A DNA stretch of 64,000 nucleotides from UBA1189 sp964570685 (GTDB lineage Bacteria > Bacteroidota > Bacteroidia > Bacteroidales > Bacteroidaceae), in assembly GCA_964570685.1 (NCBI GenBank), contig CAZMZC010000007.1, positions 17,091-81,090 of the forward strand, given 5' to 3'. The notes below the pieces were generated by a model. It worked only from the letters and a program-made list of their open reading frames with translations. It was not told the origin of the DNA and did not search any database. Positions 24,899 to 33,245 of the stretch are shown here, piece by piece. Position numbers and translations under genes: made by a program. The stretch's first letter is position 1. Every line of letters starts with the position of its first letter.

Positions 24899-25914
24899 TG
24901 CCAAAGCAACAGCCCCGTCAGTTGGAGGCAACCAAACGATTTATTAGAAACTTCCTGCGTATCAACAATAGCAGGGAGTTTCTCGTGTTTTTGTTTTTCC
25001 TGTTGGTGGCCTTCATCTTCTGGTATCTGACCACGATGATGGGTGAGTATGAAATGAAGTATTCGCCCAAGCTGCGCCTCAAGAACGTGCCTAAGGAGCT
25101 GATGGTGATAGAGCCGCTGCCCGAGCGCATCGATGTGGTGCTCAAGGACAGGGGGGATAAACTGGTGGAATACAAGGCACGTGGCAAGTTCAAGGAACTG
25201 GTCATCGACTATAGCCAATATCCCAATGTGGTGGGGCGCACAGCAATCTATGGCAAGGAGTTGCCCAAACTGATTGCTTCGCAACTTTCGTCCTCGACCC
25301 AGGTGGTGTCGCTCTCGCTCGATACGCTACAATACTATGTGGCTCCGTCGCGCGGGGTAAAGGTGCCGGTACGTGTCAAGGGCCGTATCGAGGCCGATGG
25401 GCAGCACGGAATCCATCGCATCAGTGTGGTGCCCGACAGTGTCACCGTATATGCTCCCTCATCCTACACCGACTCGCTCAATGCGGTATACACGCCCGAA
25501 GTGCATTTTGTAGAACTCACCGACTCCGTGAATGAGACCCTCACATTGGACGCTTGCCGTGGTGTCAAGTTTGTGCCCGCTGAGGTGCAGCTTCATGTGG
25601 CAGTGAGCCCCTATGTGACCAAGTCGGTAGATGTGCCCATCAGCGGCTACCTCTTCCCCTACGGCGTGTCGCTCAAGACCTTCCCCTCAAAGGCGAAGGT
25701 GACCTTCCGTATCAGCCTGAAAGACTATGCCAAGGTCACCGAGAAGGACTTTGCCTTGCAGGTGCATTACGCGCAGATTCAAGACAACCCCTCGGGAAAG
25801 GTCGCTCTACGTCTCGAAACACACTCCGACAATGTTTACAACCTTAAGGTAGACCCTGCCGAGGTGGACTATCTGCTTGAGGTCAATGCACTGCCTCTGC
25901 TCAGTAATCCCTGA
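24898..25914 (+). CDS. YbbR-domain membrane protein (CdaR-like)
   Basis: 338 aa. A single N-terminal transmembrane helix (residues 23-42, FLVFLFFLLVAFIFWYLTTM) anchors a periplasmic part made of YbbR-type beta domains (for example VPVRVKGRIEADGQHGIHRI and VPISGYLFPYGVSLKTFPSK). In Firmicutes CdaR regulates a c-di-AMP cyclase; here no cyclase is adjacent, so the role is open. It overlaps yajC at the start and coaE at the end (TGATG), forming a tight operon. Confidence 0.85.
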   Translation: MPKQQPRQLEATKRFIRNFLRINNSREFLVFLFFLLVAFIFWYLTTMMGEYEMKYSPKLRLKNVPKELMVIEPLPERIDVVLKDRGDKLVEYKARGKFKELVIDYSQYPNVVGRTAIYGKELPKLIASQLSSSTQVVSLSLDTLQYYVAPSRGVKVPVRVKGRIEADGQHGIHRISVVPDSVTVYAPSSYTDSLNAVYTPEVHFVELTDSVNETLTLDACRGVKFVPAEVQLHVAVSPYVTKSVDVPISGYLFPYGVSLKTFPSKAKVTFRISLKDYAKVTEKDFALQVHYAQIQDNPSGKVALRLETHSDNVYNLKVDPAEVDYLLEVNALPLLSNP

Positions 25915-26528
25915 TGTTAGATATGTGTGCACCATATCCTTACAAGATTGCCATTGTGGGTGGTATCGGGAGCGGCAAGTCAGTAGTGTCGCGCCTGTTC
26001 CGTATGATGGGTGTTCCCGTGTACGATTGCGACAGCGAGGCCAAGCGGTTGATGAATGCTGATGCCGCCTTACGATGGACCTTGACTGAGGCTATTGGTG
26101 CGCAGGTGTACGGAGCCAACGGCTGTGTCGACCGTACCTTCCTCGCCTCCTATATGTTCGGTCATCCCGATCGTGTAGCCCTGGTCAATAGCATCGTCCA
26201 TCCCGCTGTGCGTGCTCATTTTGCGGCTTGGGCTGCTAACATGGGTTCGCCGATAGTGGCTGTAGAGACCGCCATACTCTTTGAGTCGGGGATGGATGCC
26301 GACGTTGATGCCATTGTTGTGGTGCATGCATCGGAGGAACTGCGTCTCCAGCGTGCCATGCAGCGCGATGGGGCCGATGAGCAGTCCGTTCGCAGGCGTA
26401 TGAGCAATCAGATGGCTCAGGAAGAGCTCCTGGCACGGGCAACTTATCGTATCAGCAACGATGAAACAGACTCACTCATAGCCCAGGTGCAGCGCGTGAT
26501 AGGGGAGATAAGTGAAAAACGTATGTGA
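25914..26528 (+). CDS. coaE: Dephospho-CoA kinase
   Basis: Last step of coenzyme A synthesis, phosphorylating the ribose 3'-OH. 204 aa, with P-loop GGIGSGKSVVSRLF near residue 16, the substrate region VPVYDCDSEAKRLM near 35, HPAVRAHF near 98 and ETAILFESGMD near 117, all family hallmarks. The start overlaps the ybbR stop by one base. An internal Met at residue 4 is also possible. Confidence 0.94.
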   Translation: MLDMCAPYPYKIAIVGGIGSGKSVVSRLFRMMGVPVYDCDSEAKRLMNADAALRWTLTEAIGAQVYGANGCVDRTFLASYMFGHPDRVALVNSIVHPAVRAHFAAWAANMGSPIVAVETAILFESGMDADVDAIVVVHASEELRLQRAMQRDGADEQSVRRRMSNQMAQEELLARATYRISNDETDSLIAQVQRVIGEISEKRM

Positions 26529-26577
26529 AACCGTGTTTTTTTCTCTGCCATAGCTTTTGCATTTCGCTCAGATTTCT

Positions 26578-26585
26578 TACATTTG
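26578..26585 (+). promoter_or_regulatory. -7 promoter box for the DUF5606 gene
   Basis: TACATTTG, 68 bases before the start. Confidence 0.45.
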
Positions 26586-26653
26586 TATTTCAATTAAACC
26601 AAAAGGATTTTTTCAAGTCAAATTTATAAACCATTAAAAAGAAAAAAACTATT

Positions 26654-27079
26654 ATGCTTAAGACAATTTTGACCGTTGCCGGCAAGCCCGGTTTATATAA
26701 GCTCATCTCCAGTGGACGCAACATGCTTATCGTGGAGGCTATCGATGCCAGCAAGAAACGTCAGCCGGTGCACGCTGCCGACAAGGTGGTTTCGTTGGGC
26801 GATATCGCTATGTATACCGATGATGAGGAGGTACCCCTGTGGCAGGTGTTGGAGAATGTGAAGACCAAGTGCGAAGGCGCTCTCTGCGCTATCGACCACA
26901 AGAAAGCTTCTAATGAAGAGTTGGCCGACTTCTTTGCCGAGGTGCTCCCCAACTATGACCGCGACCGCGTATACATGTCTCACGTGCGCAAGCTTATCCA
27001 GTGGTACAATATCCTCGTATCGGCAGGTATCACAGAGTTTGTTCCCGAAGAGCCCGCCGCTACTGAAGAGGAGGCTTAA
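26654..27079 (+). CDS. DUF5606 family protein
   Basis: 141 aa, cytoplasmic, conserved in Bacteroidetes and of unknown function. The N-terminal half (LKTILTVAGKPGLYKLISSG, NMLIVEAIDASKKRQPVH) looks like a small beta-rich nucleic-acid-binding-type fold. The C-terminal half (YDRDRVYMSHVRKLIQWYNIL) is helical and ends in an acidic tail. It may share a transcript with the next gene 49 bases on, since no second promoter box is visible. Confidence 0.88.
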   Translation: MLKTILTVAGKPGLYKLISSGRNMLIVEAIDASKKRQPVHAADKVVSLGDIAMYTDDEEVPLWQVLENVKTKCEGALCAIDHKKASNEELADFFAEVLPNYDRDRVYMSHVRKLIQWYNILVSAGITEFVPEEPAATEEEA

Positions 27080-27128
27080 ACTCCTTTATTGACACTACGC
27101 AATATCAAAAACAGTAAATAACGACAGA

Positions 27129-27965
27129 ATGATGAAGAAGTTTCTTACCGTATGTATCCTTGCCAGTACCGTATCGTTTGGTGCCAGTGCGCAGGGTTTG
27201 TCAGGGCTGTTCAAGTCATTGACGGGTGGCAACAAGACCGAAACCACCACCACCGAGACCACTACCACAGAAAATGCTACTGGCTCCAATGTATTGGGCA
27301 ACGTGCTTGGAACGCTTGCCGAAGGTGCTACAGGTACTGCTGCTACCGATGATAACACTGCCGTTTCGGGCTTGCTGGGCGGTTTGTTGGGCACATTGGC
27401 TGGTAACGGTACCACCAGTGCGAACGATGACGGCACTGCGCTCACTACCGACGGTGTCGTATCAGGCTTGCTGGGCTCTATCTTGAATGCTTTTACTACC
27501 GTTAACCAGCAGACGATTATTGGTACATGGAATTTCAAGGGCTCTGCTTTCGTGTTCGAGAGTGAGAATGCGCTGGCCAATCTCGGTAGCGATGCCATCG
27601 CTTCGCAGGTAGAGGCTAAGGTAGACAAGTATCTGGCTAAACTCAAGATTCAGGAGGGCTCCAGCACCATCACCTTCAACGAAGACAGCACCTGTGTGTT
27701 CACAGCAGGCAAGAAGACCCTTAATGGTACCTATGAGTTCAATCCCGAAACCAAGGAACTGAAACTTGCCTATGCCGGACTGCTATCTACCACCGCTTAT
27801 CTCGTTTACGATGCAGGTACCATCAACATCGTTTACCAGAGCGATGGCTTGTTGCGCATCCTCAAGGCAATTGGCTCGATGAGCACCAACAGTACCTTGT
27901 CTCTGCTCAACACCTTGCTTGATCAATACGATGGATTGCGCATTGGCATGGCATTCACCAAGTAA
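27129..27965 (+). CDS. DUF4923 family exported protein
   Basis: 278 aa. A signal peptide (MMKKFLTVCILASTVSFGASAQ) is followed by a Thr/Gly-rich low-complexity stretch (TETTTTETTTTENATGSN) and short Gly-Leu repeats (LLGGLLGTLAG). From about residue 135 there is a lipocalin-like beta domain (TIIGTWNFKGSAFVFES, SSTITFNEDSTCVFTAGKK, LNGTYEFNPETKEL). The family is confined to Bacteroidetes and has no known function. A bidirectional terminator follows. Confidence 0.88.
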   Translation: MMKKFLTVCILASTVSFGASAQGLSGLFKSLTGGNKTETTTTETTTTENATGSNVLGNVLGTLAEGATGTAATDDNTAVSGLLGGLLGTLAGNGTTSANDDGTALTTDGVVSGLLGSILNAFTTVNQQTIIGTWNFKGSAFVFESENALANLGSDAIASQVEAKVDKYLAKLKIQEGSSTITFNEDSTCVFTAGKKTLNGTYEFNPETKELKLAYAGLLSTTAYLVYDAGTINIVYQSDGLLRILKAIGSMSTNSTLSLLNTLLDQYDGLRIGMAFTK

Positions 27966-27983
27966 TCTCTTTCCTTGATTAAT

Positions 27984-28020
27984 AAAAAGCGCGCGAGGCT
28001 GTAGCCCCGCGCGTTTTTTT
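27984..28020. terminator. Bidirectional terminator between DUF4923 and the BASS transporter gene
   Basis: CGCGCG-a-GGCT-gt-AGCC-c-CGCGCG (27990-28013) with AAAAA on one side and TTTTTTT on the other, between two convergent genes. Confidence 0.93.
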
Positions 28021-28028
28021 GTAATGTG

Positions 28029-28976
28029 TCAGACTTTTTCTTTCCGCTTTTTGTACAGTTGGTATGAGTTGAATACGTTGTGCCATACGCTGTAGCATCC
28101 GCCGGCAATGGCGGTGACGGGAGTGAGGAAGGTGTAGGCCATCCAGATGGCGAAGACGGTGTTCTTCTGCCCAATGGCTTGTCCGGCAGCAATGTGGTCG
28201 TCCGAGGGACGGCCTATACGGCGCCCTACGGTGAACTGTGCCCAGCAGCAGACGAGGGTGACGAGCGCTATGCCGAGGAGCGTGGCTACAGGTACGTTGC
28301 TGTGTACGATAGAGCGTGTAGTGACGGCGATGGCCATGGTGAGAGCCACGGTCCATAGGTAGAAGGCGGCATCGCCTGTATTCTGCAAGCGGCGTGCCAG
28401 GCGTGGCATGGTGTAGCGGATAAGCCACGCGAGCAGTAGGGGGCAGATGAGGGTGGGGAACACGCGGCGCAGCACCAGGAGGAAGGTGCCCAGGAAGGTC
28501 TGCCCCTCGTGCGGATTGACCAGCGGCACGATAAGCGGGATAAACAATGCGGCGGCGATATTGATAAAGAGTATGTAGCTCGTCAGATGGGCGGCACTGC
28601 CACCGAGCTTTACACATACGACAGCGGCTGCACAGGCCGTGGGGCAGATGAAGCATATCATGGCACTCTCTACAAGCAACCGGCCAGGCAGATGAGGGAA
28701 GGCGATGAGCACACCGGCCATGAGGGCAAACATGCCCACCTGTATCAGCAGTAGCCACGCATGCCAACGGCAGGGCTTGAGCTCGGTGGGGCGCAGCTTG
28801 CAGAAGGTGAGGAACAGCATGCCGAAGATGAGCGCAGGTTGCAGTATGCTGATGGCACGGCTCATGAAGGCACCCGTCCCCTGGGGCAGGGGAAGAGCTG
28901 CATATATAAGATAGGAGAGGGCACCCAGCACCATGGAGATGGGGAGTGCCCAGTTTTTGTAGAAGCGGAGAAGCAT
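28029..28976 (-). CDS. Bile-acid:sodium-symporter-like (BASS superfamily) transporter
   Basis: 315 aa with about 9-10 hydrophobic helices. The C-terminal part GQAIGQKNTVFAIWMAYTFL followed by TPVTAIAGGCYSVWHNVFNS is the recognisable crossover region of the family. Substrates of the bacterial members vary (organic anions, pantoate-like acids), so none is assigned. Its ATG overlaps the ddh stop (TAATG), so it is translated with diaminopimelate dehydrogenase; a link to that pathway is unproven. Confidence 0.75.
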   Translation of the reverse strand: MLLRFYKNWALPISMVLGALSYLIYAALPLPQGTGAFMSRAISILQPALIFGMLFLTFCKLRPTELKPCRWHAWLLLIQVGMFALMAGVLIAFPHLPGRLLVESAMICFICPTACAAAVVCVKLGGSAAHLTSYILFINIAAALFIPLIVPLVNPHEGQTFLGTFLLVLRRVFPTLICPLLLAWLIRYTMPRLARRLQNTGDAAFYLWTVALTMAIAVTTRSIVHSNVPVATLLGIALVTLVCCWAQFTVGRRIGRPSDDHIAAGQAIGQKNTVFAIWMAYTFLTPVTAIAGGCYSVWHNVFNSYQLYKKRKEKV

Positions 28977-29875
28977 TATACCAGGTGTGCTATCAACTCC
29001 TCGCGGTCGCCATAGAGCATGTCGATGACGGGAATCTCGATCATTGTGTAGGCACCGGGCTGCTGGCGCATGGTGGCGCGGGCTACATTGACCAGCACCT
29101 GACTGGTGAGGGCGGGATTGTTGATGCGCATGTTGAACTCGAAGAGCTGGTTCTGTGTCGTGCCCGATACGCCCTTGCGTGTGAGGTTCACGCCGTGGCC
29201 CATATCCTTGAGGTCGTCGACGCAGGGTACCTGTATCACGTGGGTCTCATCGTTCACAAAGTAGGCATCGGCCTTGATGGCGGCGGCTACGGTGTCGAAG
29301 TCGTAGCCCTCCTTGAGCTCGATGTATACCATGCGGCGATGGATGCCTGTGCCTACGGGGATGGTCATGGAAAGTGCGTTCTGTACTCCCTCGATAGCCT
29401 TTACGGCTACCGTGTGGCCCATGCTCATGCCGGGACCGAAGTTGGTGTAGCTGATGCCCTTGGGAGCGAGGCTCTGCATGAGCGAGCGTACGATGGAGTC
29501 GCTGCCCGGGTCCCAGCCTGCCGAGATGATGGCTACGGTGCCGTGCTCCTTGGCTGCTGCATCGAGCGAGCGGCGCAGGTCTACAATCTTGCTGTGGATG
29601 TCGAAGCTGTCGACGGTGTTGATGCCCAGTGCCAGACACTCCAGTGCATACTGCTCTACGCTGCGTGTGGGAGTGGCAAGGATGGCTACATCCACGTCGT
29701 TGAGTTCACTGATGTGCTTCACCACGGGGTAGGGGGCCAGCTCTGCTGGCTTGTCGGCATCACCGTTGCGGCGCACTACGCCTACCAGTTCCATATCGGG
29801 TGCTGCTTCCAGTGCTTGCAGGGCAAACTTGCCTATATTGCCATATCCTACGATGGCTACTCTAATCTTTTTCAT
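28976..29875 (-). CDS. ddh: meso-Diaminopimelate D-dehydrogenase
   Basis: NADP-dependent enzyme of the short lysine pathway, which aminates tetrahydrodipicolinate to meso-DAP for lysine and peptidoglycan. 299 aa, with Rossmann motif VAIVGYGNIGKFAL near residue 6-19, VDVAILATPTRSVEQYA near 60, DSFDIHSKI near 90, SAGWDPGSDSIVRSL near 117 and FGPGMSMGHTVAVKAI near 145, all typical. First gene of a two-gene operon with a -7 box 36 bases upstream. Confidence 0.95.
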   Translation of the reverse strand: MKKIRVAIVGYGNIGKFALQALEAAPDMELVGVVRRNGDADKPAELAPYPVVKHISELNDVDVAILATPTRSVEQYALECLALGINTVDSFDIHSKIVDLRRSLDAAAKEHGTVAIISAGWDPGSDSIVRSLMQSLAPKGISYTNFGPGMSMGHTVAVKAIEGVQNALSMTIPVGTGIHRRMVYIELKEGYDFDTVAAAIKADAYFVNDETHVIQVPCVDDLKDMGHGVNLTRKGVSGTTQNQLFEFNMRINNPALTSQVLVNVARATMRQQPGAYTMIEIPVIDMLYGDREELIAHLV

Positions 29876-29910
29876 CTTAATCTCTATTGATAAGTTATCC
29901 TATAATGGGC

Positions 29911-29919
29911 GCAAAATTA
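29911..29919 (-). promoter_or_regulatory. -7 promoter box for ddh
   Basis: TAATTTTGC on the reverse strand. Confidence 0.6.
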
Positions 29920-29960
29920 ACATAAAATTTTGGGATATAACGCGGACACGTTGCAAAATG

Positions 29961-32489
29961 TTATCTCCTTATCCATATCTTGCGGGTAGCTGTGCCATCT
30001 GCCGTGGTGACGCTCACGATGTAGGCTCCCTCGGGCCAAGCCGCAGTGTCGATGGCTGCCTTTGCTGTTTGTGGAGCAATGGCGCTGACGGTGTATCCCT
30101 CGGTGTCGTATACCTTTATTATATGAATAGGTGTGGTGGAGCTGGCGTAGAGGTTCTCCCCTTGCGTAGCTACCGTGATGCCGTCGTCGTTGAGGCTGCT
30201 GATGTCGCTGGGTGTACGCAGCCAGAAGCTCATGGCGTTGTACTCGTAGGGCTGGAGCTCGGTAGCCTGATCGCCGATGACCGATGCTATGATGACGGCA
30301 TACTGTCCTATGGGTGCGTTGAGGCGGTGGGTAATTTTCAGCTCCTTGGTCTCGTTGCGCCCTAGGGAGAGAGCGCTGACGGCCGAGTTGCCCACCATCT
30401 GCTCTGCGCGGTTGAAGAAGATTGCTGCAAACTCGCCATCGTCATAGTCGCCCTTGTTGGTGATGGGGGCGGTGACGGTGAAGAGGTCGTTGGGATGGAT
30501 GGTGCTGCTGCCGTCTTGTGCTGTGATGGTGACTGCTCCATTGAGCTGGAACATGCCGGGGAATACGGGCTTGGCATTGACCTTAGTCTCGGTCACCATC
30601 AGTTCGTCGGGACCGATGGGTGTGAGGAAGCTGCGCGATGAGTTGGTAGAGTCACACACGGCCACGATGTCGTAGTCGCCCGCCTCCACTTCAATGGCAT
30701 CGGTGCTGTAGGTGAAGGTGCGTGTGGTGCCCTTGGGAATACGTGTGAGGATGACGCCTACGTACTGGCGCACTATGGAGCCGTCGGTAGTCTGCTTCTG
30801 CATCAGCACACCGAGGTAGGAGAAGAATTCCTCACCCTCGTTCTTCACCGTGAGGCTGAACGATGCCTTGCGTCCGTTGTATAGCGGTGTGAGCACTTTG
30901 GGCTTGGCCGTGAGCGACAGCTTCGATGAGTGGGCCGGCTCGTTGAATATGGTACCCATGGGACCTACCCTCACGGAGAGGTAGTTGGGCATGTTGACCG
31001 GCGCGTTCATCTTGATGTAGTCCGTGGTGCCCTCCTCCTTGTGTATGAGGTAGAGGCGGTAGCTGCCATCGACAAGGTCGGCCGGTATGGTAAACTTGAA
31101 GGTGGCGCCTTGGGTACCTCCCGTGAGTTCGGTGAGGTTCTTCAGCTGCTTGGTCGATAGGATGACGCATAGCGAGTCGCTGGCGGTGTAGAGCGCGGCC
31201 GACACCTCGCCGGTGAAGTTGCGCAGTCCGCAGTTATAGAACGATGCCGTCACCTTGGTCTCCTCGCCGTTCATCACGGCAGCTGCCCCAGGGATGATTG
31301 CCTTGTTGAGGTGCAGGTGCGCCACGTGAGTGGAGTTCTCTGTTGGTGGCTGTATCTGTGTGAGGGCCGATTGCAGGTAGTTGTATCCGCCCATGCCGCT
31401 ACCGATGCCCAGCACCTCGGGGTTGAGCGCTGCCGATTGGTAGTAGCCGTCGCTCATGCCGCCCCAGCCCCAGTTGTAGTGGAAGAGTCCGAAGGCATCG
31501 TAGCCGTCGCACACGAAGGCATGTCCACCCTCTACGCCCTCGCCGAAGTGAAGGATGGGTCGTCCCTCGTCGAGCTCGGCGCGTAGCATGGCCTCCCAGT
31601 CGGCCTCGTTGAAGTAGGTGCGGTCGATATACTCCATGTCATCGTCGTAGCCGAAGTTGCGCTTCAGTGCATTGGCGATGTCCTTGGCTGTGGCACCGCT
31701 GCCGTAGGGCACATAGTCCATGCGACAGGCCACGCCCACATGATAGCTCAGCAGGGCCACGGCGTCGGCCTGCTTGTCGGTATAGGTGCCGTTGTAGCTG
31801 TCGAGCATGTTGGCCCAGTCGTAGGTGGCCTCTTCAAAGTTGACCGAGAGGGCGATGCCCAGCGATGAGGTGGAGTAGTTGCGGCTGCCTATACCCTTCT
31901 CGGGGTAGCGGTGAAACTTCATGATCTGTGCTGCTGCCGTAGCCACACAGCCTACGGGCATGGCGTTGCCCGCTTCGTCCTTGGGGCACAGGCGGTTGAA
32001 GGGTGCGTCTTGGTTCCACTCGATGCCGTCGAGCAGGGGCTTTACGCCTTGGCCTATGGAAGACCTTTGCAGTGTGGCGCTGTAGTCGCTGTCGTCGATG
32101 AGGATGCGCTGCTCGTCGAGCGCCTTTATCTGCTGGCTATATCCGTCGAGCAATGCCTGCAACTGTATGGGCATATTGTCGTACGAGAAGTTCCCTTCCA
32201 ACGAGTATCCTAAGATTTCATGGGCGCGGTCATCGGCCGCTACGAGCACGAATCCCTGTCCGCTTGTGGCATTGAAGGCATAGACCTGCTCATCGCCGGC
32301 TTGGCGCGTGGCAGTGGGTGATACGTAGTGGAGCTGTGTGCCCTGTCGGGTGGCCGTAGTCAGCTGAGATGTATAGAAACGCTCGGCGATGGCGTGTGCC
32401 TCATCCACTGCGATGCGGCGAGCCCATGCGTTGGTACTGCTCAGAAGAAGTGCTATGTTTACACAGATATGAAATAGTCTTTTTATCAT
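29961..32489 (-). CDS. Secreted C10 family (streptopain-like) cysteine peptidase
   Basis: 842 aa from the ATG at 32489 (MIKRLFHICVNIALLLSS signal peptide); the open frame extends 14 codons upstream into the promoter side. A Spi/SpeB-type propeptide (about 25-150) precedes the protease domain, with the catalytic Cys in PVGCVATAAAQIMKFHRYP near 178 and the His in GGHAFVCDGYDAFGLFHYNW near 321, followed by GWGGMSDGYY. Residues 400-770 form beta-sandwich repeats. The end (VYDTEGYTVSAI, EGAYIVSVTTADG, KIWIRR) resembles a type IX secretion tail. Probably surface-attached or secreted and activated by propeptide removal. Confidence 0.92.
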   Translation of the reverse strand: MIKRLFHICVNIALLLSSTNAWARRIAVDEAHAIAERFYTSQLTTATRQGTQLHYVSPTATRQAGDEQVYAFNATSGQGFVLVAADDRAHEILGYSLEGNFSYDNMPIQLQALLDGYSQQIKALDEQRILIDDSDYSATLQRSSIGQGVKPLLDGIEWNQDAPFNRLCPKDEAGNAMPVGCVATAAAQIMKFHRYPEKGIGSRNYSTSSLGIALSVNFEEATYDWANMLDSYNGTYTDKQADAVALLSYHVGVACRMDYVPYGSGATAKDIANALKRNFGYDDDMEYIDRTYFNEADWEAMLRAELDEGRPILHFGEGVEGGHAFVCDGYDAFGLFHYNWGWGGMSDGYYQSAALNPEVLGIGSGMGGYNYLQSALTQIQPPTENSTHVAHLHLNKAIIPGAAAVMNGEETKVTASFYNCGLRNFTGEVSAALYTASDSLCVILSTKQLKNLTELTGGTQGATFKFTIPADLVDGSYRLYLIHKEEGTTDYIKMNAPVNMPNYLSVRVGPMGTIFNEPAHSSKLSLTAKPKVLTPLYNGRKASFSLTVKNEGEEFFSYLGVLMQKQTTDGSIVRQYVGVILTRIPKGTTRTFTYSTDAIEVEAGDYDIVAVCDSTNSSRSFLTPIGPDELMVTETKVNAKPVFPGMFQLNGAVTITAQDGSSTIHPNDLFTVTAPITNKGDYDDGEFAAIFFNRAEQMVGNSAVSALSLGRNETKELKITHRLNAPIGQYAVIIASVIGDQATELQPYEYNAMSFWLRTPSDISSLNDDGITVATQGENLYASSTTPIHIIKVYDTEGYTVSAIAPQTAKAAIDTAAWPEGAYIVSVTTADGTATRKIWIRR

Positions 32490-32515
32490 AAAAAACAATA
32501 AAACACAATGCAGGT

Positions 32516-32524
32516 GCAAAGATA
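32516..32524 (-). promoter_or_regulatory. -7 promoter box for the C10 peptidase
   Basis: TATCTTTGC on the reverse strand, 27 bases before the ATG. Confidence 0.65.
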
Positions 32525-32556
32525 GCAACAAACGAGCAAATAAGCAATGCTCAGGC

Positions 32557-33168
32557 TTACCGTACTATGGCAAACCTGCTCTCGTCGGGTGTGGCATCGG
32601 GCTGTACGCTGCTCAGGGTGTATGAGGTGTAGTCGCCGTTGGTGTGGTGCATCATGATGGTGACGATGCGCTTGGTACCTTTGTCGTAGCGTGCCTCCAC
32701 CTTGCTGATGCCCCCGCGCGCCTTCTCGTCGTCGATTTCTACCTCTATGATGTGGCAGTCGTCGATCTCGTCTACGTGGAGCTTTGTCATATAGGCCTCG
32801 GCTTCGTGGTAGTCGCCCGTCATGGCAGCCAGCAGCATGATGCGCATCATCTTGGCTGTGCCGCTCTTGGCACTCATCACGCGGCGCTTACCCTTGGTGA
32901 CCATCATCACCTGCATGCCGTTGATGACGAAGCAGTCGCCCGCAGGCTCGTCGTAGTGGATGGCCATGAGCCCCGGGGCATACTGGAAGCTGGCCGTGCT
33001 GCTGACGGTCGTTCTCAAGATGGCTACGTACTTGTCTTGCTGTAGGCGCGACACGATACTGGTGGTCGTGCTGCCTGCCTGCTTGATGGCATCGAGCACG
33101 GTGTGGTCCTGCGCTGTAGCGAGGAGGGGGGCTGCAAGAAGCAGCAGGGAGAGGAGGGCTTTTTTCAT
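32557..33168 (-). CDS. LolA-like periplasmic lipid/lipoprotein carrier
   Basis: 203 aa with a signal peptide (MKKALLSLLLLAAPLLATAQ). The body has LolA-like strands (VAILRTTVSSTASFQYAPGL, IHYDEPAGDCFVINGMQVMM) and a mid-protein helix. In aryl-polyene-type clusters a LolA homologue follows the MMPL exporter and is thought to carry the lipid across the periplasm; the same order is seen here. It is the last gene of the lipid operon, 38 bases after the MMPL gene. Sequence similarity to E. coli LolA is low, so the call leans on context. Confidence 0.7.
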   Translation of the reverse strand: MKKALLSLLLLAAPLLATAQDHTVLDAIKQAGSTTTSIVSRLQQDKYVAILRTTVSSTASFQYAPGLMAIHYDEPAGDCFVINGMQVMMVTKGKRRVMSAKSGTAKMMRIMLLAAMTGDYHEAEAYMTKLHVDEIDDCHIIEVEIDDEKARGGISKVEARYDKGTKRIVTIMMHHTNGDYTSYTLSSVQPDATPDESRFAIVR

Positions 33169-33184
33169 GAGTTATGATTTTTGA

Positions 33185-33245
33185 TTTATGAATTATGATT
33201 TGTGAATTATGAATTGTGAATTGTCAATTGTGAATTGTGATCGTT
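33185..33245 (-). repeat. AATTGTGAATTGTC-type repeat at the end of the MMPL gene
   Basis: Repeated (T)GAATTATGA / AATTGTGAATTG units spanning the MMPL stop codon (33207) and the intergenic gap. Same family as the run inside uvrA. Confidence 0.8.
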